Positions 44,617 to 53,964 of a stretch of 64,000 bases of DNA are shown here, piece by piece. The stretch lies in the NCBI GenBank assembly GCA_051870875.1, contig JBJECG010000064.1, positions 1-64,000 of the forward strand, in the 5' to 3' direction. Both the position numbers and the translations under genes were made by a program. How positions within the stretch are numbered: position 1 is the first letter of the stretch; every line of letters starts with the position of its first letter. Under the pieces are notes generated by a model that worked only from the letters and a program-made list of their open reading frames with translations, ran no database searches and was not told where the DNA came from. Source of the stretch: Aphodosoma sp051870875. Lineage in GTDB: Bacteria > Bacteroidota > Bacteroidia > Bacteroidales > Paludibacteraceae.

Positions 44617-46632
44617 ATGACTCTCGAACAGTTTCGCAAGGATATAGCCGGCGGCATCCCTGACATCCTGCCTGCACCAAAGGCTTATGATCCAAGTATC
44701 AACCATGCTCCGAAACGTAAGGATATCCTTACTCCGGAACAGAAGGAGTTGGCATTGAAAAACGCACTCCGTTATTTCCCTCAAAAGCATCATGCCGAGT
44801 TGGCTCCGGAATTTGCTGAAGAGCTCCGCCTCTATGGCAGGATATACATGTATCGCCTCCGTCCTGACTATGAGATGAAAGCACGGAATATCAATGACTA
44901 TCCCGCCCGTTCGCGCCAGGCTGCTGCCATCATGCTGATGATAAACAACAACCTCGATTATGCCGTAGCGCAGCATCCTCACGAGCTTATCACATACGGA
45001 GGCAACGGTGCCGTGTTCCAGAACTGGGCACAATACCGCCTCACCATGAAGTATCTCAGCGAAATGACCGACGAACAGACCCTCGTCATGTACTCCGGCC
45101 ATCCTATGGGATTGTTCCCTTCCCACAAAGATGCTCCGCGTGTCATTGTCACCAACGGTATGGTTATCCCCAACTATTCTAAACCCGATGATTGGGAGCG
45201 TTTCAATGCCATGGGCGTAAGCCAGTACGGTCAGATGACAGCCGGATCATATATGTATATCGGTCCGCAAGGCATCGTTCACGGCACGACCATTACCGTG
45301 ATGAACGCTGCACGCAAGCACCTCAAACCGGGTGAAAAAGACTTCCGCGGACAGATATTCGTCTCTGCCGGTCTCGGCGGCATGTCGGGAGCACAGCCTA
45401 AAGCCGGTGTCATCTCCGGAGTTGTGGCTGTTATTGCCGAAATCAACCCCAAAGCAGTCAACACTCGTCACTCGCAAGGTTGGGTAGACGAAGTATATAC
45501 CGACCTCGACCGACTCATACCACGCATGCTTGAAGCATCGAGGAACAAGGAGGCTGTATCGCTCGCATACCAAGGCAACGTGGTTGACCTCTGGGAGCGT
45601 CTGGCAAAAGACGGCATCGAAATCAATCTCGGTTCCGACCAGACTTCACTACACAACCCATGGGCAGGTGGTTACTATCCTGTCGGTTACTCATACGAAG
45701 AGAGCAACCGCATGATGGCCGAAGAACCCGAACGGTTCAAGGCAGCCGTACAGGAATCGCTCCGCCGTCAGGTGGCTGCCATCAACAAGCTGACTGCCAA
45801 AGGCATGTATTTCTTCGACTACGGCAACGCCTTCCTGCTCGAGTCATCGCGCGCCGGTGCTGACGTTATGGGCGAGAACGGCCGCTTCCGCTATCCGTCA
45901 TACGTGCAGGATATCATGGGCCCGATGTTCTTCGACTACGGTTTTGGCCCGTTCCGTTGGGTTTGTACCAGCTGCGACCCTAAAGACCTGGCTACTACCG
46001 ACCGCATCGCAACTGAAGTGCTCGAAGAAATCCGCAAGACCGCTCCTGCCGAAATTTGCGGCCAGCTCGATGACAATATCCATTGGATCAAGGAGGCCCA
46101 GAAAAACAAACTCGTTGTCGGTTCCCAGGCACGTATCCTGTATGCCGATGCCGAAGGCCGCATGAAGATAGCCAAGGCGTTCAACGATGCCATCGCTTCA
46201 GGCGAACTTTCTGCTCCGGTGGTACTTGGCCGCGATCACCACGATGTTTCCGGTACCGACTCGCCTTACCGTGAGACTTCCAATATTTACGATGGATCGT
46301 CATTCACTGCCGATATGGCCGTGCAGAACTGCATCGGCGACTCGTTCCGCGGTGCCACTTGGGTATCAATCCACAACGGTGGCGGTGTAGGTTGGGGCGA
46401 AGTGATCAACGGCGGTTTCGGTATGGTAATCGACGGCTCTGCCGACAGCGAACGCCACCTCAAAGAGATGCTCCTTTGGGACGTAAACAACGGTATCGCA
46501 CGCCGCTCATGGGCCCGCAACGAAGGAGCTATGTTCGCCATCCGCCGAGAGATGGAGCGTACTCCGGGCCTTGTGGTCACAATGCCAAACATAGTAAAAG
46601 ACGAGCAGATCATCAAAGATGCCCTGAAGTAA
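44617..46632 (+). CDS. hutU: Urocanate hydratase (long form)
   Basis: Second enzyme of histidine breakdown, hydrating urocanate to imidazolone propionate with tightly bound NAD+ as electrophile. The NAD-binding segment SAGLGGMSGAQPKA (about 251-264) and LGSDQTSLHNPWAGGYYPVGYSYEE are diagnostic, and the Cys-containing WVCTSCDPKD (about 447-456) is in the region of the active-site cysteine. VLGRDHHDVSGTDSPYRET and SIHNGGGVGWGEVINGGFG lie near the end. At 671 residues it belongs to the longer form; the classic enzyme is about 555. hutH, hutI and ftcD are not next to it, so this gene stands alone here. Confidence 0.93.
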   Translation: MTLEQFRKDIAGGIPDILPAPKAYDPSINHAPKRKDILTPEQKELALKNALRYFPQKHHAELAPEFAEELRLYGRIYMYRLRPDYEMKARNINDYPARSRQAAAIMLMINNNLDYAVAQHPHELITYGGNGAVFQNWAQYRLTMKYLSEMTDEQTLVMYSGHPMGLFPSHKDAPRVIVTNGMVIPNYSKPDDWERFNAMGVSQYGQMTAGSYMYIGPQGIVHGTTITVMNAARKHLKPGEKDFRGQIFVSAGLGGMSGAQPKAGVISGVVAVIAEINPKAVNTRHSQGWVDEVYTDLDRLIPRMLEASRNKEAVSLAYQGNVVDLWERLAKDGIEINLGSDQTSLHNPWAGGYYPVGYSYEESNRMMAEEPERFKAAVQESLRRQVAAINKLTAKGMYFFDYGNAFLLESSRAGADVMGENGRFRYPSYVQDIMGPMFFDYGFGPFRWVCTSCDPKDLATTDRIATEVLEEIRKTAPAEICGQLDDNIHWIKEAQKNKLVVGSQARILYADAEGRMKIAKAFNDAIASGELSAPVVLGRDHHDVSGTDSPYRETSNIYDGSSFTADMAVQNCIGDSFRGATWVSIHNGGGVGWGEVINGGFGMVIDGSADSERHLKEMLLWDVNNGIARRSWARNEGAMFAIRREMERTPGLVVTMPNIVKDEQIIKDALK

Positions 46633-46674
46633 AGGAAAACGTTTTCAACGATTCAGATAATCCAAGCTAACATA

Positions 46675-46712
46675 ATTTGTAATAGTCAGAACAAGTCTTG
46701 ACTATTACAAAT
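46675..46712. repeat. 14-bp perfect inverted repeat after hutU
   Basis: ATTTGTAATAGTCA and its exact complement flank a 10-base spacer. No T run follows, so it is not a typical terminator. It may be a protein-binding dyad, the hutU 3' end signal, or debris from the neighbouring insertion sequence. Confidence 0.6.
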
Positions 46713-46770
46713 AAGACAAGAAAGATTATCGGTCGGTAATTCTCTATTTTATATATCTTTGAAATTGAGA

Positions 46771-46802
46771 GGGTGTGCCATAATAAAGTTTATGGCACAC
46801 CC
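46771..46802. repeat. 13-bp perfect inverted repeat at the edge of the IS remnant
   Basis: GGGTGTGCCATAA and TTATGGCACACCC with a 6-base spacer. It sits at the 3' side of the transposase remnant. It could be a terminator for minus-strand reading or a stem derived from an IS end. Confidence 0.6.
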
Positions 46803-46811
46803 TGTATAGTA

Positions 46812-47043
46812 TCAGGTCAGATCCGACAATGGTGACCATCTTATCGTTCCATTGCCGTCCGTGGCCACGCCCTTGAAGACCTTGTGGGCATAGCGGTGCA
46901 GGTTGTGGCATACGGGTATCATTGTAGAGTCCACAAAGCAGATGCCACAAAAGTTTCGTATCGAACTTTTGGGGCATTTCCTCACATCCTCTTACAATGC
47001 CGGGAAAACTCACTCTTTCACGGTATTTCTGTTTCAGTTCCAT
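46812..47043 (-). pseudogene. IS982-family-like transposase fragment
   Basis: Read on the minus strand in the frame ending with the TGA at 46812-46814, the sequence gives GICFVDSTMIPVCHN followed by LHRYAHKVFKGVATDG. This matches the middle of IS982-type DDE transposases: a catalytic Asp in the xDST motif, then PxCHN, then HKVFKGxA. The upstream 80 bases continue in a shifted frame, and the product stops about 12 residues after the match, before the WFFGFKLH motif expected next. Only about 230 bases remain, so the element is dead. No second end or target duplication could be identified. Confidence 0.65.
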
Positions 47044-47170
47044 CGGTTTTTTGCAATTTTTGATGCTACGGATTAAACTTTGTTTTTGCCGTACAGTCTA
47101 TTTGGTGTAATTCGGCAGATAAACGCCGATGGTGTTATTGTCCGAGTAGTTGCAATATTCGTTTGTATAA

Positions 47171-49666
47171 ATGTTTCTTATGAAAAAGCTGTTGTCAGTC
47201 AATTTTCTTTTCTTGTTTGTCATATTTCCGGTGATAGCGGGTACCGTTACGGGGCGTATCGTTGATGACAATGATTTGGCGCTTGATTATGTCAATGTGA
47301 TGTTGGTTTCCAAAACCGATTCCTCTGCGGTCTATGGTTCGATTTCCGATGCCGACGGACGGTTTTCTGTCACAGGAGTCCCGGCAGGACGCTATACCTT
47401 GAAAATAAGTTTTATTGGGTACCAGACTGTAAGCCGCGACATAGAGGTGGTGTCGCTCGATGCCTATGTGCGTGCAGGCAAAATTGTGATGACGGAAGAT
47501 ACCCGCATGCTCGCCGAAGTGGAAGTGGTGGGGCAGGCGAGCCAGATGCGTTTTGACATCGACAAGAAAGTGTTCAACGTTGATCAGAACCTTGCTTCAA
47601 GCGGGGCATCTGCATCCGAAATGCTGGAAAACATACCATCTGTAGAAGTGGACAATGACGGCAACATATCGCTCCGCAACAACAGCAGCGTAGAGGTTTG
47701 GATCAACGGCAAACCCAGCGGACTCACAGAGGACAACCGCGCCCAGATATTGGAGCAGATGCCGGCCGGAAGTATCGAAGCAGTGGAGATTATCACAAAC
47801 CCGTCGGCCAAATTCAATCCCGAAGGCACGGCAGGAGTCATCAATCTTGTATTGAAAAAAGATCGGAAGGCCGGCTATTACGGCTCTGTTACAGCCGGTG
47901 CATCCTATAATATCGGCAGCAAATATCCCGGTGCCAACGTAGGTGCTAACTTCAACTACAACAGCAAGTATGTCGACTTCTATGTCAATGTCGGTTTACG
48001 CTACAATAACATGACAAGCAACAGTTTCACCGACCGTTACTCGTTGCGCAAGTTAGGCAATGGGGTTGACACCCTCTCATTTTTGCATAACTCCACTTCT
48101 GGCTACCGCAACTTTATGGGACTGTTCGGACGTGCCGGACTCGATTTTCATATCAACGACCGCAACACTATCAGTCTGTCGGGTATGGGGCACGGAGGAC
48201 CTATGAAGTCCAACACGCAGAACAATTATACCGATATCATTTGGGACGGACCGGACACCACGTTATACACACGTACCAATACACAGGACGGTATGCACAC
48301 ATCGTACTCCGTTTCACTTGATTACCTCTACGAAATTGACCGGAAAGGCTCGGAATTCCGTACAGGAGTGGAGTATTCGCAGAACAGCCGTAGCGGCGAC
48401 TACTACTACCGCCAGGAAGTCCGGCAGGGCGATGCCGCCGAATACAATCAGATACAGAGCCAGGACGGATCGTACCAGCGTGTGGAATACCGCGCCGACT
48501 ATACTCAGAAATTTGGATCTGACATGAAGCTCGAAGCCGGCCTCTACGGTTCCTGGAATACCAGGATGGATCCCTCACGTACTTGGAACGAACTTTCAGA
48601 CATCGGGAAACAGCTTTTGCAATACAATGACTTCAAGTACGACGAATGGATCGGAGCCCTCTATGCCACATACGGTGCCAAGTTCGGCGGTTTCAGTTTC
48701 TCGGCGGGCCTTCGCGGCGAATATACCAATACTCGTGTCGCCACGCGTGATGCCGAAAACAGCACATATGATGTCACCAACCGCAGCTATTGGCAGCTTT
48801 ACCCGACAGCGTTCGTTTCCTATGCGTTCAACGGAGGCCATGAGTTGCAGGCCAACTATACACGTCGCATCAACCGCCCGAGAGGCCGCCAGATCAACGC
48901 TTTCCGAAATATGAGCGACTCTACGAACATCGAGTTCGGAAACCCTCTCCTGATGCCCGAAATATCGTCTGCCGTTGAATTGAATTACCTGAAAACATGG
49001 GAAAACCATGCTCTGACTGCCAGTCTGTACTATAGGTATTCCGATGATGTGATAGAACGTGTACGCTATCTCGATGCAGACAATGTGATGAATACCACAT
49101 TCGAGAACATTTCACGCCGTCAGAATGCCGGTATCGAACTCGTGGCAAAAAACAAAGTGGCGAAATGGCTCAACATCACCACCACGCTCAACGGTTTCTA
49201 TTCCGTCATGGAAAATGTATATTACGATACCAATCTCGACGGCACTCCGGATTTGCTTTATCCGCGTCAGGACAATTTTGCGTGGAGCGCACGCCTTATG
49301 GCAAATTTCCTTATTCCTATGGGCTGGTCGGCCCAGCTGACAGGATATTACCGTTCGCCTAATGTAGTGGCGCAAGGTAAAACCACCCACAATTACTCTA
49401 TCGACCTCGGCATACGCAAGAGTTTCCTCAATCGGACGCTCAATCTCAGCATCACCGCACGTGACATTCTCAACTCCCGGCGTTGGGCGACTACGACTTA
49501 TGGTGACAATTTCTGGCAGTATTCCGAATTTATGCCTCATGGCACCCAATTCTCCATCTCGCTTACATACAATTTCGGCAATCAGGGTCTGGACAGGAAA
49601 AAACGTTCTGCCGGCGATGGCAATGCTTTGGGATCTGACACTTTGGACGGTATGGACGAATACTGA
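47171..49666 (+). CDS. TonB-dependent receptor-like outer-membrane beta-barrel protein
   Basis: An 831-residue outer-membrane protein. A signal peptide (to about residue 23) is followed by a carboxypeptidase-like regulatory domain (about 24-110; VTGRIVDDNDLALDYVNVMLV, GRYTLKISFIGYQ). The plug-like region has ADNLASSGASASEMLENIPSVEVDNDG-type signatures (for example ASEMLENIPSVEVDNDG and NPSAKFNPEGTAGVINLVLKK). A large barrel of the OMP_b-brl_3 type fills the remainder, with YSISLDLGIRKSFLNRTLN-like closing strands. The C-terminus extends past the last strand with an acidic tail. No SusD partner follows, so it is not a SusCD pair. Substrate unknown. Confidence 0.87.
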   Translation: MFLMKKLLSVNFLFLFVIFPVIAGTVTGRIVDDNDLALDYVNVMLVSKTDSSAVYGSISDADGRFSVTGVPAGRYTLKISFIGYQTVSRDIEVVSLDAYVRAGKIVMTEDTRMLAEVEVVGQASQMRFDIDKKVFNVDQNLASSGASASEMLENIPSVEVDNDGNISLRNNSSVEVWINGKPSGLTEDNRAQILEQMPAGSIEAVEIITNPSAKFNPEGTAGVINLVLKKDRKAGYYGSVTAGASYNIGSKYPGANVGANFNYNSKYVDFYVNVGLRYNNMTSNSFTDRYSLRKLGNGVDTLSFLHNSTSGYRNFMGLFGRAGLDFHINDRNTISLSGMGHGGPMKSNTQNNYTDIIWDGPDTTLYTRTNTQDGMHTSYSVSLDYLYEIDRKGSEFRTGVEYSQNSRSGDYYYRQEVRQGDAAEYNQIQSQDGSYQRVEYRADYTQKFGSDMKLEAGLYGSWNTRMDPSRTWNELSDIGKQLLQYNDFKYDEWIGALYATYGAKFGGFSFSAGLRGEYTNTRVATRDAENSTYDVTNRSYWQLYPTAFVSYAFNGGHELQANYTRRINRPRGRQINAFRNMSDSTNIEFGNPLLMPEISSAVELNYLKTWENHALTASLYYRYSDDVIERVRYLDADNVMNTTFENISRRQNAGIELVAKNKVAKWLNITTTLNGFYSVMENVYYDTNLDGTPDLLYPRQDNFAWSARLMANFLIPMGWSAQLTGYYRSPNVVAQGKTTHNYSIDLGIRKSFLNRTLNLSITARDILNSRRWATTTYGDNFWQYSEFMPHGTQFSISLTYNFGNQGLDRKKRSAGDGNALGSDTLDGMDEY

Positions 49667-49681
49667 TTCTTCTTATACATA

Positions 49682-49722
49682 AAGGCGTCGTATCAAATAC
49701 AATTTTTGATGCGACGCCTTTT
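49682..49722 (+). terminator. Rho-independent terminator after the barrel gene
   Basis: AAGGCGTCG pairs with CGACGCCTT, extended by ATCAAA/TTTGAT with one bulge or G-T pair, followed by TT and a T-rich stretch. Confidence 0.85.
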
Positions 49723-49757
49723 GTCGTTTGCCGGAGCAATGCGCAATGTGCCTGTCG

Positions 49758-50108
49758 TCAGATAGTCAGGATTGTGTAGCCGTTATCTACAAGTTTTCTG
49801 ATACTTGCGTGACCGCGAAATTCGGAAACCAGTGGTACGCCGGCTTTTTGCAGATTCAATGTCTGTTTGAATCCCTTGCTGCAATATTCGCAAGCTGTAA
49901 TCGAGGACTTCACCCCCATGTACAATGCGTGCATCGGATGTTTTTCCTGCTCGAGCTCGTGAATCCATTTCGTGCCGGCTCCTGAAAAGATCACCTTGGC
50001 GATGTCGCCGTTTTCCAAAGCTTCGGCTGCCATGTACAAAGCATTGGATACTCTCCCGAGACTTTCGAGTGATTCTGTGTCACAAAGGACAATAAGTGCA
50101 AGTTTCAT
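49758..50108 (-). CDS. DsrE/DsrF-like family protein
   Basis: A small cytoplasmic protein of 116 residues with the DsrE-like Rossmann fold: MKLALIVLCDTESLESLGRVSNALYMAAEAL, then VIFSGAGTKWIHEL, and a cysteine pair in ITACEYCSKGF (about 72-82). In sulfur-relay relatives a cysteine at this place carries persulfide. A role in sulfur handling is inferred only from the family. I use the ATG at 50108; upstream in-frame codons are not supported. The gene converges on the barrel gene. Confidence 0.78.
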   Translation of the reverse strand: MKLALIVLCDTESLESLGRVSNALYMAAEALENGDIAKVIFSGAGTKWIHELEQEKHPMHALYMGVKSSITACEYCSKGFKQTLNLQKAGVPLVSEFRGHASIRKLVDNGYTILTI

Positions 50109-50653
50109 AGCTGTATGAATTTTAAGTGTTGAAGTAAATGTACCTCCGTACATGCAATTCACGTGCCACAAATATGGTAACTGTAACTTAATTTTCAGAA
50201 TGTCGTTTCCAGGATGGTAATGATGTTTGGCAGTTGCAGATATGTACCGGCCTGGTTGCCACCTTGTTTTTCTGCTTTTCCGTGGCTGCCGGCACCCGTC
50301 TGTCTATCAAACGCCGATGAAGTACTGAGCCGATTAAAAGCCCATATCCCATTCTCTCTGCATTGTGCCGCCAAATGCCAACGTTTTTTGTGTGGGCGGG
50401 TATTCATGGCGCATGGTTTGGTCTGAAACATCAGCTTCTGGAAGGTATATGTCAACAGAAGAGGCAACGTTACAGAGAATGATGCAGGGGGCAGATCAAT
50501 CTTGGACTCAGGGACATCTGCGTCTGGGTTTCCCAACGGACCTGCGTATAGGCCGTAAGTACGGGGTTGTGCAATTGAAGTATACAACAGAAGCGGGGCA
50601 ATACCGGTATAAGTATTTGTCCCGCTTCTGAATTTGATACAACCGGTGGTCGG
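50109..50653. other. Intergenic stretch without an intact gene, possibly degraded coding DNA
   Basis: About 545 bases. Short frames on both strands do not resemble known proteins. On the plus strand two out-of-frame pieces look membrane-like: ICTGLVATLFFCFSVAAGTRL (near 50240-50310) and PTFFVWAGIHGAWFGLKHQLLEG (near 50375-50445). They are separated by stops, so this may be a decayed membrane-protein gene. I cannot name the family. Confidence 0.35.
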
Positions 50654-51838
50654 CTATTTCATCAGTTTGTGCATCTCCTCGCCCATCAATTTCACTCCTC
50701 GCTCTATGATTTCGGGGTTGACATTGGAGAACGATACGCGGATATGCTGGTTGTTCTGGTAGTTTGCGCTGAATGCAATGCCTTTTACGAATACTACGCC
50801 GCGTTGTGAACAGGCTTCGAAGAACTTGTCGATGTCAACGTTTTCTGGTACTCTTGCCCACAGGAAGAAACCTCCTTTAGGGGTTACGAATGTCATTTCG
50901 GGGCAGTACTTGTGCAGACTGTTCACCATTGCATCACGACGTTCTTTGTATGTTTTGCGGAGTGAGGCCACGTAACGGTCCATGCGTCCGGATTTCATGA
51001 AGTGGTATGCGAGCATCTGAGAGAGCTGCGGAGTGCAGGCATCCATTGACTGTTTGGCTATTTCGGCGGCTTCGTACATTTCATTGGGGATGACTGCCCA
51101 GCCGAGACGGAGACCGGGACCGAATATCTTTGAGAACGAGCTGCAATAGATGATCTGCTGTTCGTTGGCGGCATAGGTTTTCATCGGCACTATGTCGTTC
51201 TTGATTTCCTCATCGTAGTACAGCTGTCCGTATGCATCGTCTTCGAGTATCATCACATCGGGGTGTTCGGCCATCACTTTAAGGAATTCCTCACGGCGTG
51301 CACGGCTGTATGTCAGGCCTGCAGGGTTATGGAATGTTGGGGTGGTGTAGATGAATTTGGGATTCTTTTTTAAAGCCTCTTTCAAATCGGATATGATTAT
51401 GCCTTCACCGTCCATTTTTACACCGGCAATACGGGCCTGGTATGAGCAGAAAGCTCCGGCAGAGCCGCAGAATACGGGGTCTTCGGTTAGCATCACATCA
51501 TTGGGGTCGAGCAGAAGTTTCGACACTATGTTCATCACCTGTGTCGAACCTGTTGTCACTATGATGCGGTTTTTCTCCATGTTGAATCCACGGCGGGTCA
51601 TCTCCTCGGTGAGGAGTTTTACAAATGCCGGCATACCGTCGGTCGGTCCGTATTGGAGTGCTACGTCCATATCCGGACGGCTCATTTCCGCTACCATCTC
51701 TTTAAGGTCCTGTACAGGGAAGAGGTCTTCGCCGGGCATACCGCCGGCGAACGAAATTACATTGGGATTGGTCACTGCTTTCATCATGCCGCGGATAGGC
51801 GACGGGCGAAAGCTGCCCACACATTTTGCATAACGCAT
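50654..51838 (-). CDS. PLP-dependent aminotransferase, class I/II (MalY/AAT-like)
   Basis: A fold-type I PLP enzyme of 394 residues, close to the 2-aminoadipate/aromatic aminotransferase (PLP-dependent, KAT-like) branch. ISFAGGMPGEDLFP at the start is typical of that branch. LQYGPTDGMPAF, TTPTFHNPAGLTYS, LEDDAYGQLYYD and the PLP lysine in YCSSFSKIFGPGLRLGW follow, with VSFSNVNPE near the end. The amino-acid substrate is not clear from sequence. The ATG at 51838 is chosen over a TTG 39 bases upstream. It lies 102 bases downstream of glnS on the same strand. Confidence 0.9.
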   Translation of the reverse strand: MRYAKCVGSFRPSPIRGMMKAVTNPNVISFAGGMPGEDLFPVQDLKEMVAEMSRPDMDVALQYGPTDGMPAFVKLLTEEMTRRGFNMEKNRIIVTTGSTQVMNIVSKLLLDPNDVMLTEDPVFCGSAGAFCSYQARIAGVKMDGEGIIISDLKEALKKNPKFIYTTPTFHNPAGLTYSRARREEFLKVMAEHPDVMILEDDAYGQLYYDEEIKNDIVPMKTYAANEQQIIYCSSFSKIFGPGLRLGWAVIPNEMYEAAEIAKQSMDACTPQLSQMLAYHFMKSGRMDRYVASLRKTYKERRDAMVNSLHKYCPEMTFVTPKGGFFLWARVPENVDIDKFFEACSQRGVVFVKGIAFSANYQNNQHIRVSFSNVNPEIIERGVKLMGEEMHKLMK

Positions 51839-51940
51839 AGTCTTGAAGTGTTTTATTGGTTTAAGGTTATTGTTCAAGCATTGTACCGGATTTGTCCGGC
51901 ATTTTAGGTTCTCTGCGGTGTGATTTCCAGTCTGCCGGCA

Positions 51941-53623
51941 CTACTTTTTGCCTTCTTTGAGTGATACGGTAAGGTTGAATACTGGATTGTCCGGAGTGGT
52001 GTCAGGGTCGGTATTGAAATATCCCACTTTCAGAAACTGGTATTTGTCTCCGGCTTTGGCATCTTTCAGATAAGTCTCAGCTCTGGCTCCTTTTATTGTA
52101 CGGAGGGATCCGGGGTTGAGCAGTTCACGGAAATCGCCGTCTTCGGCCGACGGGTTTTCGCATGCGAAAAGCCTGTCATACATACGGACTTCCGCTTCGA
52201 TGCTGCTGTTGCATTCCACCCAGTTGATGGTGCTTTTCACCTTGCGGTTGCCCCCTTCCGTGCCTGATTTGGTATTGGGGTCGTAAGTGGCGTAGACTGT
52301 GGTTATATTTCCGTCGGCATCTGTATCGCAACCGGTTGCCTGTATTATATAGGCATTTTTCAGACGGACTTCTCGTCCGCCCGGACTGAGCCTGTAGAAA
52401 TCTTTGTCGGCTTCACGGCGGAAATCACCACGTTCGATCCACAGTTCGCGCGAGAATGGCATCACACGTGTGCCGGCATCCGGGTTGTCGGGATTGTTTT
52501 CGGCTGCGAGTTGTTCGGTCTCGCCTTCCGGATAGTTGGTCAGCACCAATTTTATCGGATCCATTATGACGCAGACTCTGGGGACACGAGGCTTCAAATC
52601 CTCACGTGCCGCTGCTTCGAGGAGCGATATATCGTTGAGTGCCTCATATTTGGTGTAACCGATTTTGTCTATAAAGGCGCGGATACTCTCGGGTGTATAG
52701 CCGCGGCGGCGGAGTCCGCATACTGTCGGCATACGAGGGTCGTCCCATCCGTTGACCAGGCCTTCCTGCACCAATTGCAGGAGTTTGCGTTTGCTCATGA
52801 CGGTATACGTGAGGTTCAGGCGGTTGAATTCTCGCTGTTTCGGACGGTAGCTGCCTTTTACAAACTGGTCGAGATAATAGTCGTACAGCGGGCGGTGCAC
52901 CTCAAATTCAAGGGTGCAGATAGAGTGTGTCACACCCTCGAAATAGTCGCTTTGCCCGTGCGCAAAGTCGTACATGGGATAAACTTTCCATTTGGTGCCC
53001 GTGCGGTGGTGTGGGTGTGTGGTGATGATACGGTACATGATAGGGTCGCGGAAGTGCATGTTGCTGTGTGCCATGTCTATTTTTGCACGGAGAACCATTG
53101 TCCCGTCGGCAAATTCGCCGCGGTTCATGCGCTCAAACAGGTCAAGACTTTCCTCTGCCGGACGGTCGCGGTAAGGACTGTTCATACCCGGTGTGGTAGG
53201 CGTACCTTTCTGCCTGGCAATCACCTCCGCGCTCTGTTCGTCAACGTAAGCCTTGCCTTCGCGGATAAACTGTTTTGCAAGCTCGAAGAGTTTGTCGAAA
53301 TAGTCGGAGGCGTAGTAGATGTTGCCCCATTTGAACCCGAGCCACTTTATGTCTTCCTGGATAGCGTCCACGTATTCCACGTCTTCCTTTACCGGATTGG
53401 TATCGTCGAAACGGAGGTTGCATACGCCGCCGTAACGTTCGGCTATGCCGAAGTCCATGCAGATGGCCTTGGCATGGCCTATATGTATATAACCGTTGGG
53501 TTCCGGCGGGAAGCGGGTTTGTATCCGGCCTCCGTTTGCACCTTCCTTTATGTCATTTTCCACTATTTGTTCGATAAAGTTTGTGCTGCGGCGCGGCTCA
53601 TTGTCCTCATTGGTCGTTGTCAT
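51941..53623 (-). CDS. glnS: Glutaminyl-tRNA synthetase
   Basis: Charges tRNA-Gln with glutamine. Class I synthetase of 560 residues with PPEPNGYIHIGHAKA (HIGH at residues 47-50) and VMSKRKLLQL as the KMSKS loop. The phrase FRDPIMYRI and the C-terminal beta-barrel anticodon-binding domain (LWIERGDFRREADKDFYRLSPG) identify GlnRS rather than GluRS. A direct GlnRS route means the organism need not use the transamidation pathway for Gln. The gene has its own promoter at 53802-53809. Confidence 0.96.
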   Translation of the reverse strand: MTTTNEDNEPRRSTNFIEQIVENDIKEGANGGRIQTRFPPEPNGYIHIGHAKAICMDFGIAERYGGVCNLRFDDTNPVKEDVEYVDAIQEDIKWLGFKWGNIYYASDYFDKLFELAKQFIREGKAYVDEQSAEVIARQKGTPTTPGMNSPYRDRPAEESLDLFERMNRGEFADGTMVLRAKIDMAHSNMHFRDPIMYRIITTHPHHRTGTKWKVYPMYDFAHGQSDYFEGVTHSICTLEFEVHRPLYDYYLDQFVKGSYRPKQREFNRLNLTYTVMSKRKLLQLVQEGLVNGWDDPRMPTVCGLRRRGYTPESIRAFIDKIGYTKYEALNDISLLEAAAREDLKPRVPRVCVIMDPIKLVLTNYPEGETEQLAAENNPDNPDAGTRVMPFSRELWIERGDFRREADKDFYRLSPGGREVRLKNAYIIQATGCDTDADGNITTVYATYDPNTKSGTEGGNRKVKSTINWVECNSSIEAEVRMYDRLFACENPSAEDGDFRELLNPGSLRTIKGARAETYLKDAKAGDKYQFLKVGYFNTDPDTTPDNPVFNLTVSLKEGKK

Positions 53624-53801
53624 GGTTTGCTTGGTTTATGTAAATCAATGAATTTTGGCCGGTGATGCGGAGGCATACAGCCGGTTTGTATTGCCGGCAA
53701 AAACCGGGACGCTCTTATTTCCGGAGGACATTCCCATTGCGGCGGTGTGCGCCCTAAGTGGAATATAACGTGCGTTTTACGGCTTAAACCAGTAATCAGC
53801 G

Positions 53802-53809
53802 CAAAATTA
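53802..53809 (-). promoter_or_regulatory. -7 promoter element for glnS
   Basis: Minus-strand TAATTTTG followed by C, giving a leader of about 170 bases. The rest of the 340-base gap 53624-53964 contains the tRNA promoter and no gene that I can see. Confidence 0.4.
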
Positions 53810-53889
53810 GTGAAAAATATTGATATGGGCGTATTGAATACTGTTTTTTTGACCAAATGAAAAACAATGGAAAAATAGTCGTGAAAAAT

Positions 53890-53920
53890 TTTGCAATTCC
53901 AATAAAAAGCAGTACCTTTG
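53890..53920 (+). promoter_or_regulatory. Complete Bacteroidota promoter for the tRNA-Gly/Leu/Leu cluster
   Basis: TTTG (53890-53893), 19-base spacer, TACCTTTG (53913-53920) followed by CA. The leader of about 40 bases contains a short GGC/GCC hairpin and a T run, as in the first tRNA operon. Confidence 0.8.
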
Positions 53921-53964
53921 CATCCGCAAATGGGAGGCGGTGCCTTTTTGCAGATGGATGAAAT

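Noticed and set aside
46744..47043. 99-codon intact minus-strand frame as a real gene
   Set aside because: The conserved transposase motif lies in another frame of the same strand; this frame is only part of the remnant.
47171..49666. SusC of a polysaccharide utilisation locus
   Set aside because: No SusD-like gene follows, and the barrel resembles the OMP_b-brl_3 type rather than SusC.
50195..50587. 130-codon minus-strand frame between the DsrE and aminotransferase genes
   Set aside because: No signal, domain or usual start context; composition looks random.
52511..53665. 384-codon open frame antisense to glnS
   Set aside because: The opposite strand encodes a complete GlnRS with HIGH and KMSKS motifs. 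The antisense product shows no family features and is a by-product of codon bias.
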